Shown here: one piece after another, positions 1 to 8,291 of the stretch
Layout: each line of letters opens with the position of its first letter
Position numbering within the stretch: position 1 is the first letter of the stretch
NCBI RefSeq assembly: GCF_009687845.1
Contig: NZ_BLAD01000091.1
Span: 1-55,788 of the forward strand
DNA length: 55,788 bases
Direction: 5' to 3'
Origin: Acrocarpospora corrugata
Lineage (GTDB): Bacteria; Actinomycetota; Actinomycetes; Streptosporangiales; Streptosporangiaceae
The notes under the pieces: generated by a model
What the model was told of the DNA's origin: nothing
The model's database searches: none
What the model saw: only the letters and a program-made list of their open reading frames with translations
Translations under genes and position numbers: made by a program

Positions 1-112
1 GGGGGGTGGTTGTCCCACCCACCCGCCCTTTGGTCACCCTCGGGGCGCCGCCCCGGCCCCCGTTGGTCGCCTTTGGGCCTCCGTCCATCTCACGACGAGA
101 TTTCAGACGGTA

Positions 113-134
113 GTTAACGTTCCGTTCAACAAGG
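113..134 (+). promoter_or_regulatory. possible PHO box upstream of ppk
   Basis: Two adjacent 11-nt direct-repeat units are visible, GTTAACGTTCC and GTTCAACAAGG. They resemble the actinobacterial PhoP box built of GTTCACC-like units every 11 nt. They end 17 bp before the ppk start. PhoP control of ppk is known in Streptomyces; its use here is inferred from the repeat only. Confidence 0.4.
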
Positions 135-151
135 TAGGGCATATTTAGGAC

Positions 152-2254
152 ATGTCCGCCGAAATCTCTATCGCCACGAAGCAGGAAGACCACAACCCAG
201 AGGACCGACCGCTTCCTCTTGATCGTTTCTTGAACCGCGAGGAGAGCTGGCTCCAGTTCAACGAGCGGGTGCTCGAACTGGCCGAGGATCCGAGGACGCC
301 GCTGCTGGAGCGGGTCAGGTTTCTGGCGATCTTCGCCAGCAATCTGGATGAGTTCTTCCGGGTACGGGTGGCGGGACTGAAACGGCGGATGGCCACCGGC
401 CTGCTGTTGCGGACGAAAAGCGGATTGAAGCCGCGGGAGGAACTGGCCAGGATCGCGGGGATCGCGGACGGCCTGGCCCGGCGGCACGACGCGTGCTTCC
501 ACAAACTGGTGGGGCCGGACCTGGCGGCTGAGGGGATCGAGATCGTCCGCTGGGACGACCTGGGCCGGGACGAGCGGACCGCGATGCGGAAACTGTTCCG
601 AGAGCGGATCCGCCCGGTGCTGACCCCGCTCGCCGTCGACCCCGCCCACCCTTTTCCCTATATTTCTGGACTTTCGCTGAATCTTGCGGTCACGGTCCGA
701 AACCCGGCGACCGGGAACACCGTCTTCGCCCGCGTCAAGGTCCCGAGCCAGCTGCCCCGCTTCGTCACCGCCTCCCGGGACCGTTTCGTCCCGTTGGAAG
801 ACGTCATCGCCGCCCACCTCGGCCAGCTCTTCAAGGGCATGGAGGTCGTCCAGCACCACGTCTTCCGGGTCACCAGGAACGAGGACCTGGACGTCGACGA
901 GGACGTCACCGAGAACCTGATGCAGGCCCTCGAACGTGAGCTGCTGCGCCGCCGGTTCGGCCCGCCGGTCCGGCTGGAGGTCGAGGACACCATCACCGAT
1001 GAGGTCCTGGAGCTGCTGGTCGAGGAGCTCGGCGTCGCCGAACACGAGATCTACCGGCTGCCCGGCCCGCTGGACCTCTCCGGCCTGCACACCATCGCCG
1101 ACATCGGCCCGGCCCAGAACAACCGGGGCGAGCTCTACTACCGGCCGTTCGTGCCGGCGGAAGCCGTACACGCAGACGATGACATCTTCGCGCTGCTCAG
1201 GGAACGCGACATCCTGCTGCACCACCCGTACGACTCCTTCTCCACCAGCGTGCAGCGCTTCATCGAGCAGGCCGCCGCCGACCCGGACGTGCTCGCGATC
1301 AAGCAGACGCTCTACCGGACCAGCGGCGACTCGCCCATCGTGGACGCCCTGATCGACGCCGCGGAAGCCGGCAAGCAGGTCGTGGTCGTGGTCGAGATCA
1401 AGGCCAGGTTCGACGAGCACGCCAACATCTCGTGGGCGCGCAAGCTCGAACGCGCCGGCTGCCACGTCGTCTACGGCGTGCTCGGCCTGAAGACGCACTG
1501 CAAGCTGGCCCTGGTCGTCCGCCAGGAGCCCAGCGGCGAGCTGCGCCGCTACTGCCACATCGGGACCGGCAACTACAACCCGAAGACCGCCCGGATGTAT
1601 GAGGACTTCGGTCTGCTGACCGCCGATCCGCTGATGGGCGAGGACGTCACCGACCTGTTCATCCACCTGACCGGCTACTCCAACCACTCGGCCTACCGCC
1701 GCCTCCTGGTCGCGCCGCACTCGATGCGCCAGGGCCTGCTCGGCCGGATCGACCGGGAGATCGCGCACCAGAACGCCGGCCGCCCGGCCAGGATCCGGAT
1801 CAAGACCAACTCGCTGGTCGACGAACCGATCATCGACGCGCTCTATCGCGCCTCGCAGGCGGGGGTCAGGATCGACCTCTTCGTGCGCGGCATCTGCACG
1901 CTCCGGCCGGGCGTTCCAGGTTTGTCGGAGAACATCCGGGTCAGAAGTGTGCTCGGCCGCTTCCTGGAGCACTCCCGGGTCTTCGAGTTCGGCCTGGGCA
2001 GGCGTCCGGAGTACTGGATCGGCAGCGCCGACCTGATGCGCCGGAACCTGGACCGCCGGGTGGAAGCCCTGGTCAAGGTGACCGGAGCGCAGCATCGCTC
2101 GTACATCGCGGACCTGCTCGATCGGGCCTTCTCCGATGGGACGGACTCATGGTGGCTCAACGCGGACGGACACTGGCAGCGGCACCGAGGCGAGGATCTG
2201 CAGCACCATCTCATCGGCACCCGGCGGTGGCGAACGGTGGACGACGGCAAATGA
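152..2254 (+). CDS. ppk: polyphosphate kinase 1
   Basis: Cytosolic enzyme that reversibly polymerises the gamma-phosphate of ATP into inorganic polyphosphate. The 700-residue length fits the PPK1 family. The N-terminal domain has the typical [14 protein letters not shown] segment. The C-terminal phospholipase-D-like domains contain KTHCKLALV, with H449 in the position of the autophosphorylated His, and HIGTGNYNP, with H469 as the second conserved His. The start is the ATG at 152, preceded by an AT-rich stretch but no strong Shine-Dalgarno site. The stop overlaps the next start (ATGA), so the Nudix gene is translationally coupled. The same ppk/mutT1 neighbourhood occurs in mycobacteria. Identification is secure. 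Confidence 0.97.
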   Translation: MSAEISIATKQEDHNPEDRPLPLDRFLNREESWLQFNERVLELAEDPRTPLLERVRFLAIFASNLDEFFRVRVAGLKRRMATGLLLRTKSGLKPREELARIAGIADGLARRHDACFHKLVGPDLAAEGIEIVRWDDLGRDERTAMRKLFRERIRPVLTPLAVDPAHPFPYISGLSLNLAVTVRNPATGNTVFARVKVPSQLPRFVTASRDRFVPLEDVIAAHLGQLFKGMEVVQHHVFRVTRNEDLDVDEDVTENLMQALERELLRRRFGPPVRLEVEDTITDEVLELLVEELGVAEHEIYRLPGPLDLSGLHTIADIGPAQNNRGELYYRPFVPAEAVHADDDIFALLRERDILLHHPYDSFSTSVQRFIEQAAADPDVLAIKQTLYRTSGDSPIVDALIDAAEAGKQVVVVVEIKARFDEHANISWARKLERAGCHVVYGVLGLKTHCKLALVVRQEPSGELRRYCHIGTGNYNPKTARMYEDFGLLTADPLMGEDVTDLFIHLTGYSNHSAYRRLLVAPHSMRQGLLGRIDREIAHQNAGRPARIRIKTNSLVDEPIIDALYRASQAGVRIDLFVRGICTLRPGVPGLSENIRVRSVLGRFLEHSRVFEFGLGRRPEYWIGSADLMRRNLDRRVEALVKVTGAQHRSYIADLLDRAFSDGTDSWWLNADGHWQRHRGEDLQHHLIGTRRWRTVDDGK

Positions 2255-3111
2255 CCGATCTGGTACGCGCCGCCGGCGCCGTGATCTGGCGTGGCGACGA
2301 GCGTGACCCGGAGGTCGCGGTGGTCCACCGCCCCCGCTACGACGACTGGTCCTTCCCCAAGGGCAAGCTGAAACCCGGGGAGCACGTGATCGCCGCGGCC
2401 CTCCGGGAGGTCGCCGAGGAGACCGGCCTGCGGATCCTCCTCGGCCGCGCCCTTCCGCCGGTGCACTACCTGAAGGACGGCCGGCTGAAACGGGTCGACT
2501 ACTGGACCGCCCAGGCGGTCGGCATCGGCGGCCTGGAAGACCTGGAAGCCGTCGAGGAGGTCGACCAGGTCGCCTGGCTCAATCTGGACGCGGCCCGCCG
2601 CCGCCTCACCTACGAATGGGACGCGGGCCTGCTCCGGGCCCTCACCGCCGCCCCCCTCCGCACCACCCCGGTGATCCTGGTACGGCACGCCCAGGCCGGT
2701 TCCCGCCAGGACTGGAAAGGCGACGACGACCGCCGCCCCCTCGACCACGCCGGCGCCGCCCAGGCCGAAACCCTGGCCACCGTCCTGGCCGGCTACGCCC
2801 CCGCCGCCCTGGTCACCTCCCCCAGCAAACGGTGCACCCAGACCCTCAAGCCGTACGCCACCAGCAGCGGCCTCCCGCTGCGCAAGGAGAAGCTGCTCAC
2901 CGAAACCCACTTCGAGCCACGCGAAACCCTCCGCCTGGTCCGCAAGCTGGACGAACCCGCGGTGGTGTGCACGCACGGCAAAGTCGTCCCCGGCCTGCTG
3001 GACGGGCTCTGCGAGCACCGCTGCGGCGACACCCACCTGCGCAAGGGCGCCTTCGCGGTGATCCACCGCGACGGCGACCGGCTGGTCAGCGTGGAACGTT
3101 ACGTGACCTGA
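2251..3111 (+). CDS. mutT1: Nudix hydrolase-histidine phosphatase fusion (MutT1-like)
   Basis: 286 residues. The N-terminal Nudix domain shows the Nudix box as [22 protein letters not shown] (within residues 36-58), and the C-terminal histidine-phosphatase domain carries ILVRHAQAG, an RHG-like motif. Mycobacterial MutT1 has this architecture, hydrolyses 8-oxo-(d)GTP and diadenosine polyphosphates, and is encoded beside ppk. The ATG at 2251 is chosen because it overlaps the ppk stop by 4 bp and opens the Nudix fold directly; an in-frame start further upstream would lie inside ppk. The 3' end overlaps the convergent CYTH-CHAD gene by 13 bp. Confidence 0.9.
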   Translation: MTDLVRAAGAVIWRGDERDPEVAVVHRPRYDDWSFPKGKLKPGEHVIAAALREVAEETGLRILLGRALPPVHYLKDGRLKRVDYWTAQAVGIGGLEDLEAVEEVDQVAWLNLDAARRRLTYEWDAGLLRALTAAPLRTTPVILVRHAQAGSRQDWKGDDDRRPLDHAGAAQAETLATVLAGYAPAALVTSPSKRCTQTLKPYATSSGLPLRKEKLLTETHFEPRETLRLVRKLDEPAVVCTHGKVVPGLLDGLCEHRCGDTHLRKGAFAVIHRDGDRLVSVERYVT

Positions 3112-4550
3112 CTGACCTTGGCCCACACGCCGGGGAACTTGCGTTCGGCGCGGTCGGCCTCGGCGTGCTCGATCCCGGCGAGCACCCCGTAGGTGAAGGT
3201 GTCCTCACCGGCCTGGCGGGCGCGGTCGGCCTCGGCGGCGAGGGTCTGCTGGGCGACCACGCCGTCCTGGTGTTTGCCGAGCACTTCCTGAACCGATTCA
3301 GCGCGTTTGGCGGCCTCGGTCAGGCCGACCACTTCGGCCGTGTACCGAGCCCGTTTGGCGGCTTTGCGCACGTCGTGCATGGAGATCTCGCGGGCGGCGC
3401 GGTCCTCGATGGCCTGGGCGGTGGCGTACCGGCCCTCGACCCGCCGCCACTCCTTGTCGACGATCTTCTCCAAGGTCTCCCCGGCCGGTTTGGCCGCCTT
3501 CTTGGTCAGGGTGAGCGGCGCGTCCAGGGCGTCCAGCAGCGCGAAGTAGCGGTCGCCGCTCAGGGCCTCGCGGATGCGCTCGTATCCGGCCTGTTCCTTG
3601 GCTTCCAGGTCGGTGCTGAGGCGGGCCCGGACCGGACCGACGATCTGGGCCTCCTCCAGGGTGTCCAGGTGCCCGGCGAACCTGGCCCTGATCACCTCCA
3701 GATCGCGGACCTCGCCGAGCACCTCGCCCAGCCAGCGCAGCTCCTCCTGGACTTCCTCGGTGCCCTCGACCAGGGACTTGAACGCCTTGAGCGCGCTTCT
3801 CATCCGGCGGCACGCCACCCTGGCCTGGTGGACGGCGTCGTCCTCGGCCCGGCGGACCGGCCCGTCGTGCGCGATCAGCGCGTCGATCTGGCGGCGGTAG
3901 TAGTCCACGATGACCGCGCCGGCCGTGCCCGGCTCCGGTCCTGCCTGCGGGGCGGGTACGGCGTCGCCGAGCAGCCGCCCGAGCTTGCTCGCGGATTCCG
4001 CCGTGACCGCGCCGGCCTTGCGCAGCCGCTTGCCGGTCCGGCGCAGCAGCTCCTCGTCGCCCTTGACCAGTTCGGCCTCGACCTCGCGCCACCGCGTCAT
4101 GGTCGGCGAGTCGCCCAGCACCGTGCCCTTGACCTGGTCGTCGGCGACTTCGAGCAGGACCTCTCCTGACTCGTCCATGAGCCGGGTGACCCCGCGCTTG
4201 GTGTCCAGCTGGGCGACCGGGACGAGTTCAGCGCCGCGGGTGTAGACCAGCACCAGCTCGGCCAGCTCGGCGGGGACGATCTTGGTGCTCCGGGTCAGCG
4301 GGCGGGTGATCTCCTGCCGGACGCCCTTGGACTTGGGCAGCTTCAGATGCCACCCGGCGTCGGCCCCGCCGCGCCGCCGCCGCAGCGTGATGCCACGCGC
4401 CGCCAGCCGCAGGTCGGGCGTGTCGAAATAGAGGGCGACCAGCGAGTAGGTCCGGGGCCCGACGGCTTCGGCGACACCTTTCACGCCGCTGAGATCCGGG
4501 ATCTCGAATTCGGCCGGAACGTCGAACTTGTCTTCGATCTCGATCGCCAC
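3099..4550 (-). CDS. CYTH and CHAD domain protein
   Basis: 483 residues. The N-terminal CYTH (triphosphate tunnel) domain has the hallmark ExExK as EIEDK near the start and several basic strands. The C-terminal CHAD domain is an Arg/His/Lys-rich helical repeat (VHQARVACRRMRSALKAF, MHDVRKAAKRARYTAEVV). CHAD domains are known to bind polyphosphate and CYTH enzymes act on triphosphates, so a role with the adjacent convergent ppk is a reasonable inference. The GTG at 4550 is preferred because GAGG lies 6 nt upstream and the CYTH fold begins immediately. It is last in a same-strand run after tam and the VOC gene. Confidence 0.9.
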   Translation of the reverse strand: MAIEIEDKFDVPAEFEIPDLSGVKGVAEAVGPRTYSLVALYFDTPDLRLAARGITLRRRRGGADAGWHLKLPKSKGVRQEITRPLTRSTKIVPAELAELVLVYTRGAELVPVAQLDTKRGVTRLMDESGEVLLEVADDQVKGTVLGDSPTMTRWREVEAELVKGDEELLRRTGKRLRKAGAVTAESASKLGRLLGDAVPAPQAGPEPGTAGAVIVDYYRRQIDALIAHDGPVRRAEDDAVHQARVACRRMRSALKAFKSLVEGTEEVQEELRWLGEVLGEVRDLEVIRARFAGHLDTLEEAQIVGPVRARLSTDLEAKEQAGYERIREALSGDRYFALLDALDAPLTLTKKAAKPAGETLEKIVDKEWRRVEGRYATAQAIEDRAAREISMHDVRKAAKRARYTAEVVGLTEAAKRAESVQEVLGKHQDGVVAQQTLAAEADRARQAGEDTFTYGVLAGIEHAEADRAERKFPGVWAKVSQVT

Positions 4551-4619
4551 TAGCACCTCGCAGTGAACGGATGGCCGCGTATTTGCGGCCATGATGCCAC
4601 CTGAAGGTGAACAAATCGC

Positions 4620-4967
4620 TCAAGGCACCTGCAAGAGCTCGATTCTGTTCCCAACTGGGTCGTGCACATGGCATCGCCGATACCCGGGCAGCAAATCATC
4701 CGGTACGGCCTCCGGCAGCCGCGCCAGCACCGCGTCCAGGTCACTGACCAGCAGCGCGGGATGCGCCTTACGCGCCGGCCGGAAATCCGCCTCGATCCCG
4801 AGATGCAGTTCGACGCACTGCGCCCGGAACCAGGCCCCACCCCGTTTGGCCAGCTCAGGTGGCTTCTCCACTTCCGTCATACCCAGCACGCCGACATAGA
4901 ACGCCCGCAGCTCCGGCTCGCTCCCGGCCGGCGCGGCCAGCTGGACGTGATGAAATCCGACAATCAT
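4620..4967 (-). CDS. VOC (glyoxalase/bleomycin-resistance) family protein
   Basis: 115-residue single-domain VOC protein. It begins with the family's HHVQLAAP strand, has a FYVGVLGMTEVEKPP segment and ends with DPVGNRIELLQ, which carries the usual metal-ligand Glu of the last strand. The substrate cannot be told. Its ATG follows the stop codon of the upstream methyltransferase with no gap, so the two are almost certainly cotranscribed. Confidence 0.88.
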   Translation of the reverse strand: MIVGFHHVQLAAPAGSEPELRAFYVGVLGMTEVEKPPELAKRGGAWFRAQCVELHLGIEADFRPARKAHPALLVSDLDAVLARLPEAVPDDLLPGYRRCHVHDPVGNRIELLQVP

Positions 4968-5720
4968 TTACGACTCCTTGCGCGCGACGACGAAAATCCG
5001 CCGGAACGGGAACGGGGTGCCGAAAGCCCGGCGCGGATACGCCTCACCGAGCAGCCGGGCGGCGTCCGCCAGGAATTCGGCCTGGCGGTCCGGGGTCAGC
5101 CGCCCGAGCATCGGCCGGAGCGCGGTCGCCCTGACCCAGTTGAGCACGGCGTCCTCGCCCTGGAGCACGTGCACGTACGTCGTCTCCCAGGTGTCCACCG
5201 CGTGCTCGGCGAGCAGGTCGAGGTATTCCACAGGATCCCCCACGGGGGCGTATCTGACCAGGTCACCGAGGTCGTCCCGCCAGGTCGCGCTGACGCAGAG
5301 GTCGCGGATGACCACATGGCTGGGGAAGTCGAAGTTCCCGGGGACCTGGAAGGCCAGCCAGCCGCCGGGGGCCAGGTCCTCGGCCATCCAGCGGGTGATC
5401 AGTTCGCGGTGTTCTGGCAGCCACTGGAGCAGCGCGTTGGAGACGATCACATCAACCGGTTCAGCGGGCTTCCAGTCCCGGGCGTCCAGCACCTCGAAAC
5501 GGGCTCCCGCCGGGGCTTTGGCGATCATCTCCGGGGAGGAGTCCACGCCGTGCAGGTCCGCGTCCGGCCAGCGGCGGGCCAGCTGCACGGTGAGCTCGCC
5601 GGTGCCGCAGCCCAGGTCGACGACCCGGGCCGGGTGCTCGGCGCCGATCCGGCCGACCAGCTCGAAGAAGGGGCGGGCTCGCTCACCGGCGTAGCGGCCG
5701 TACAGGATGGGATCCCACAT
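4968..5720 (-). CDS. tam: trans-aconitate 2-methyltransferase-like SAM methyltransferase
   Basis: 250 residues, Rossmann class I methyltransferase. Motif I is VVDLGCGTGELT, followed by the acidic HGVDSSPEM loop and IVSNALLQWLPEH, all typical of Tam, which methylates trans-aconitate. The start at 5720 is chosen because GGAGG lies 7 nt upstream; the ATG at 5735 would bury that site. It is divergent from a MarR regulator, and three operator-like repeats fill the shared promoter region, so MarR control is likely. The substrate is inferred from family resemblance. Confidence 0.85.
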   Translation of the reverse strand: MWDPILYGRYAGERARPFFELVGRIGAEHPARVVDLGCGTGELTVQLARRWPDADLHGVDSSPEMIAKAPAGARFEVLDARDWKPAEPVDVIVSNALLQWLPEHRELITRWMAEDLAPGGWLAFQVPGNFDFPSHVVIRDLCVSATWRDDLGDLVRYAPVGDPVEYLDLLAEHAVDTWETTYVHVLQGEDAVLNWVRATALRPMLGRLTPDRQAEFLADAARLLGEAYPRRAFGTPFPFRRIFVVARKES

Positions 5721-5738
5721 GCCGGAAACCTCCATTTA

Positions 5739-5787
5739 TCTCGACATCAAGATACTTGATATCGTGATAGATGTCTCGACGTCAAGA
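5739..5787. promoter_or_regulatory. triple MarR-type operator between tam and marR
   Basis: Three copies of one near-palindrome lie in the 85-bp divergent region. TCTCGACATCAAGA is at 5739-5752 and TCTCGACGTCAAGA at 5774-5787. A weaker copy at 5754-5767 (ACTTGATATCGTGA) matches the reverse complement at 11 of 14 positions. The arrangement suits autoregulation by the adjacent MarR protein and repression of tam. Confidence 0.65.
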
Positions 5788-5805
5788 GAGATAGACTGAG
5801 TTCCC

Positions 5806-6318
5806 ATGAAGCAGGCCGAGGATGAAGTTGACCGGCTCGTCGCGGCGTGGAAGCAGGAGCGTCCCGATCTGGACGTCAGCCCGCTCCAGGTGCTGAGCCG
5901 GGTGTCCCGGCTGAGCCGGCACCTGGAGCGCGCGCGGCGGGCCAGTTTCGCCGAGCACGCGCTCGAATCCTGGGAGTTCGACGTGCTCACGGCGCTGCGC
6001 CGGTCCGGCGAGCCGTACGAGCTGAGTCCTGGCGCGCTGCTGCGCGCCACCCTGGTCACCTCGGGCACCATGACCAACCGGATCGACCGGCTGGCCGCGA
6101 CCGGACTGGTGACCCGCAACCCCGACCCCGAGGATCGCCGCGGCGTGCTCGTCCGGCTCACCCCAGCCGGGCTCGAACGCGTCGACGCGGCCTTCGCCGG
6201 CCTGCTCCGCCGCGAGCAGGAGCTCCTGGCCGCCCTCGGCCAGCATGAACAGCAGGCCCTTTCGGGCCTGCTGCGCACGCTACTTGTCCCTTTTGACGAT
6301 TCCGACAGCGGAGCGTAG
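5806..6318 (+). CDS. MarR-family transcriptional regulator
   Basis: 170 residues, winged helix-turn-helix. The recognition region is LLRATLVTSGTMTNRIDRLAATGLV and the wing is RNPDPEDRRGVLVRLT, the signature DxRxxxVxLT of MarR proteins. The long N-terminal helix (DVSPLQVLSRVSRLSRHLE) provides dimerisation. MarR proteins bind palindromes as dimers and are released by small ligands. Divergence from tam/VOC across repeated palindromes makes those genes its probable targets. The ligand is unknown. Confidence 0.92.
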   Translation: MKQAEDEVDRLVAAWKQERPDLDVSPLQVLSRVSRLSRHLERARRASFAEHALESWEFDVLTALRRSGEPYELSPGALLRATLVTSGTMTNRIDRLAATGLVTRNPDPEDRRGVLVRLTPAGLERVDAAFAGLLRREQELLAALGQHEQQALSGLLRTLLVPFDDSDSGA

Positions 6319-6389
6319 GGGCTCACTGCCCGCCAACTGGCAGGCGAAACCCGAGTAAGACGGGACGATAGCGCCTAACGGTTTCATTT

Positions 6390-6417
6390 GGGGTGTGTGA
6401 TTTACGTCACACACCCC
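6390..6417. promoter_or_regulatory. perfect inverted repeat matching a CRP-type site, or hairpin
   Basis: GGGGTGTGTGA and TCACACACCCC form an 11-bp perfect inverted repeat around TTTACG. The core TGTGA-N6-TCACA equals the CRP consensus. It lies 72 bp after the marR stop and 228 bp before the secreted peptidase start. There is no T-run, so a simple intrinsic terminator is less likely, though a hairpin terminator is possible. The rest of the leader (6418-6645) has only a short CCCCTG/CAGGGG hairpin at 6452-6467. Confidence 0.45.
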
Positions 6418-6645
6418 GGCTGGGTCGATCCAGCATGATCATTTAGGGAAGCCCCTGCCAGCAGGGGAAACGACCCTCCCATTCCCAGGTTTCCCACAGG
6501 TACGTGATGTAGCGCGGGAACCCCCCGGCGCAGGTAACAAGCTGTTCAACTTTCGCAACCCTAGATCGTCTTATAGCTTTTATCTGTTCCTTTACTGACG
6601 CATGGGGCGCAAGTGACGTCCCACGACAGACCTGGGGTAACTCAA

Positions 6646-8181
6646 ATGAAGCGCACATTCGTTGTGGGCGGCATCAGCGCGGGCCTGCTGGCCTCCGCTC
6701 TTGTCTCCTCCCCCGCTCAGGCGGCCGACGAGGTTCCGTCGGTCATCCTGGCCAACACCAACCTGGCCGCGCAGCAGGTCGCCGCGTTCTGGTATGGTGA
6801 GGGCAAGGCCAACCTGATCGGTGCCACGCCTTACGACGTGGAGACCAAGATCGTCGCCAAGCACGTCTCGACCGGTGGTCCCGCCGCGGACAGCAAGCCC
6901 GGCGTGATCCCCGCGATCGGCGACGAGAAGAAGAGCACCAGCAAGTCGAAGAACGTCAACCTGCCCAAGACCTCCGGCAAGGTGTTCTTCATCGGCTCCG
7001 ACGGTAGCCCGCACTGGTGCACCGGCACCTCGCTCCAGTCGCAGTACCGCAACCTGGTCGCCACGGCCGGCCACTGCGTGTACGACACCGAAAGCAACGC
7101 CGCCACCCTCTCGAAGTGGGTCTTCATCCCCGGTTACTACCAGGGCAAGACTCCGTGGGGCATCTACGTCGGCAAGCAGGGCTTCACGCACTACGACTTC
7201 GACGTGTACGAGGACGGCGACCGCGACTACGCGTTCGTCACCGTGTACAACGGTGTCGTCCCCAGCGCTTCGCCCGTCTTCGACAAGGACTACGAGAGCA
7301 AGCCTTACAAGACCAAGGCTGAGGCCGAGAAGGAGAAGGCCAAGCTCGCGGCGGACAAGACCACTGGCTGGTCTTGGCTGAAGGTCGAAGAGGTCGTCGA
7401 CTACCACCAGGTCAAGCCGGTGGGCACCCCCGAGACCACCAAGGTCGAGGGCATCACCTGGGACGCGTGGCACGAGTTCAACAAGTACACGGACACCGAC
7501 GAGATCAACAACCCGTCGGCGCCGGGTACTGGCTACACCACCCAGGAACTGACTGGGCCCACCGCCCAGACCCAGTGGCGGAACGCCCTCCCCGGCACCA
7601 ACTTCGAGGGTCAGTTCTACCTGAGCTCGGACAAGAAGAAGCTCGGCTACACCCTGCCCAAGCAGGGTGGCGGCTACCGCTACTTCCTGCGCTCCTTCTG
7701 GGCCAACTACGACCTGGACTACAAGGTCGTCGGCAAGGTCCTGACCGTCGCGCTCAAGGACGTCGGTCGCCTCGGTGACAACGTCGGTGGGCAGGGTCTG
7801 GCCTACAACCAGAAGGTCGGCAAGCCGGTCTTCGTGTTCGGTTACCCGAGCGGGTCGCACCCGGACGGCAACTACGCCTTCTCCGGCAAGACCCTGAAGT
7901 GGGCGTACGGCAAGACCTTCGCCGCTTCCGCCTCGGCCATCAAGGCTGAGGAGCTCATCGGTATCAAGTCCAGCTTCACCGGTGAGGGCGCGATCGGTTC
8001 GTCCTGGCTGCTGAACTACAAGAGCGCCCGTCGTCTCGGCTACCTGAACGGTGTGACCATCGGCGTCTCCGACACCGACGGCAACAACCGTTACGACACC
8101 AGCGTTTCCCCGTACTTCGACGGTGAGACCTACGGCGTCTACAGCGCGGCCAAGAACCTCTGGTCGGGCAAGATCGTTTAG
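6646..8181 (+). CDS. secreted trypsin-fold protein, probably catalytically inactive
   Basis: 511 residues. The signal peptide is visible as MKRTFVVGGISAGLLASALV followed by a PAQA cleavage site; that decides the ATG at 6646 over the in-frame GTG at 6613. The fold belongs to actinobacterial secreted trypsin-like peptidases: VATAGHCVYD supplies His143 and DRDYAFVTVY supplies Asp194. Where the family has G-x-S-G-G-P-W the sequence reads GAIGSSWL, with Ile450 (ATC) in the serine position. The protein is longer than usual, with a Lys/Glu-rich insert after the Asp. The C-terminus has the family-like YLNGV...SPYFDGETYGVY. A possible CRP-type repeat lies upstream and a strong terminator follows. Confidence 0.85.
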   Translation: MKRTFVVGGISAGLLASALVSSPAQAADEVPSVILANTNLAAQQVAAFWYGEGKANLIGATPYDVETKIVAKHVSTGGPAADSKPGVIPAIGDEKKSTSKSKNVNLPKTSGKVFFIGSDGSPHWCTGTSLQSQYRNLVATAGHCVYDTESNAATLSKWVFIPGYYQGKTPWGIYVGKQGFTHYDFDVYEDGDRDYAFVTVYNGVVPSASPVFDKDYESKPYKTKAEAEKEKAKLAADKTTGWSWLKVEEVVDYHQVKPVGTPETTKVEGITWDAWHEFNKYTDTDEINNPSAPGTGYTTQELTGPTAQTQWRNALPGTNFEGQFYLSSDKKKLGYTLPKQGGGYRYFLRSFWANYDLDYKVVGKVLTVALKDVGRLGDNVGGQGLAYNQKVGKPVFVFGYPSGSHPDGNYAFSGKTLKWAYGKTFAASASAIKAEELIGIKSSFTGEGAIGSSWLLNYKSARRLGYLNGVTIGVSDTDGNNRYDTSVSPYFDGETYGVYSAAKNLWSGKIV

Positions 8182-8234
8182 TAGCACCCAGGGATGAACC
8201 GGAGGTGCCCCGGTTCGCCTGAACGAGAAATGAA

Positions 8235-8274
8235 GGGCTCGGCCATTTACGGCCGAGCCCTTTCTATATTTTTA
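8235..8274 (+). terminator. intrinsic terminator after the secreted peptidase-like gene
   Basis: A perfect 10-bp stem GGGCTCGGCC / GGCCGAGCCC around the loop ATTTAC is followed by TTTCTATATTTTT. It lies 53 bp after the stop and also separates this gene from the convergent ABC-F gene. Confidence 0.92.
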
Positions 8275-8291
8275 TGCCACCCTATTTAGGG

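Noticed and set aside
6592-8187. 531-codon open frame on the minus strand opposite the secreted peptidase-like gene
   Set aside because: The composition is Val/Gly/Arg-rich low-complexity typical of an antisense frame in high-GC DNA; the plus strand has a clear signal peptide and protease motifs.
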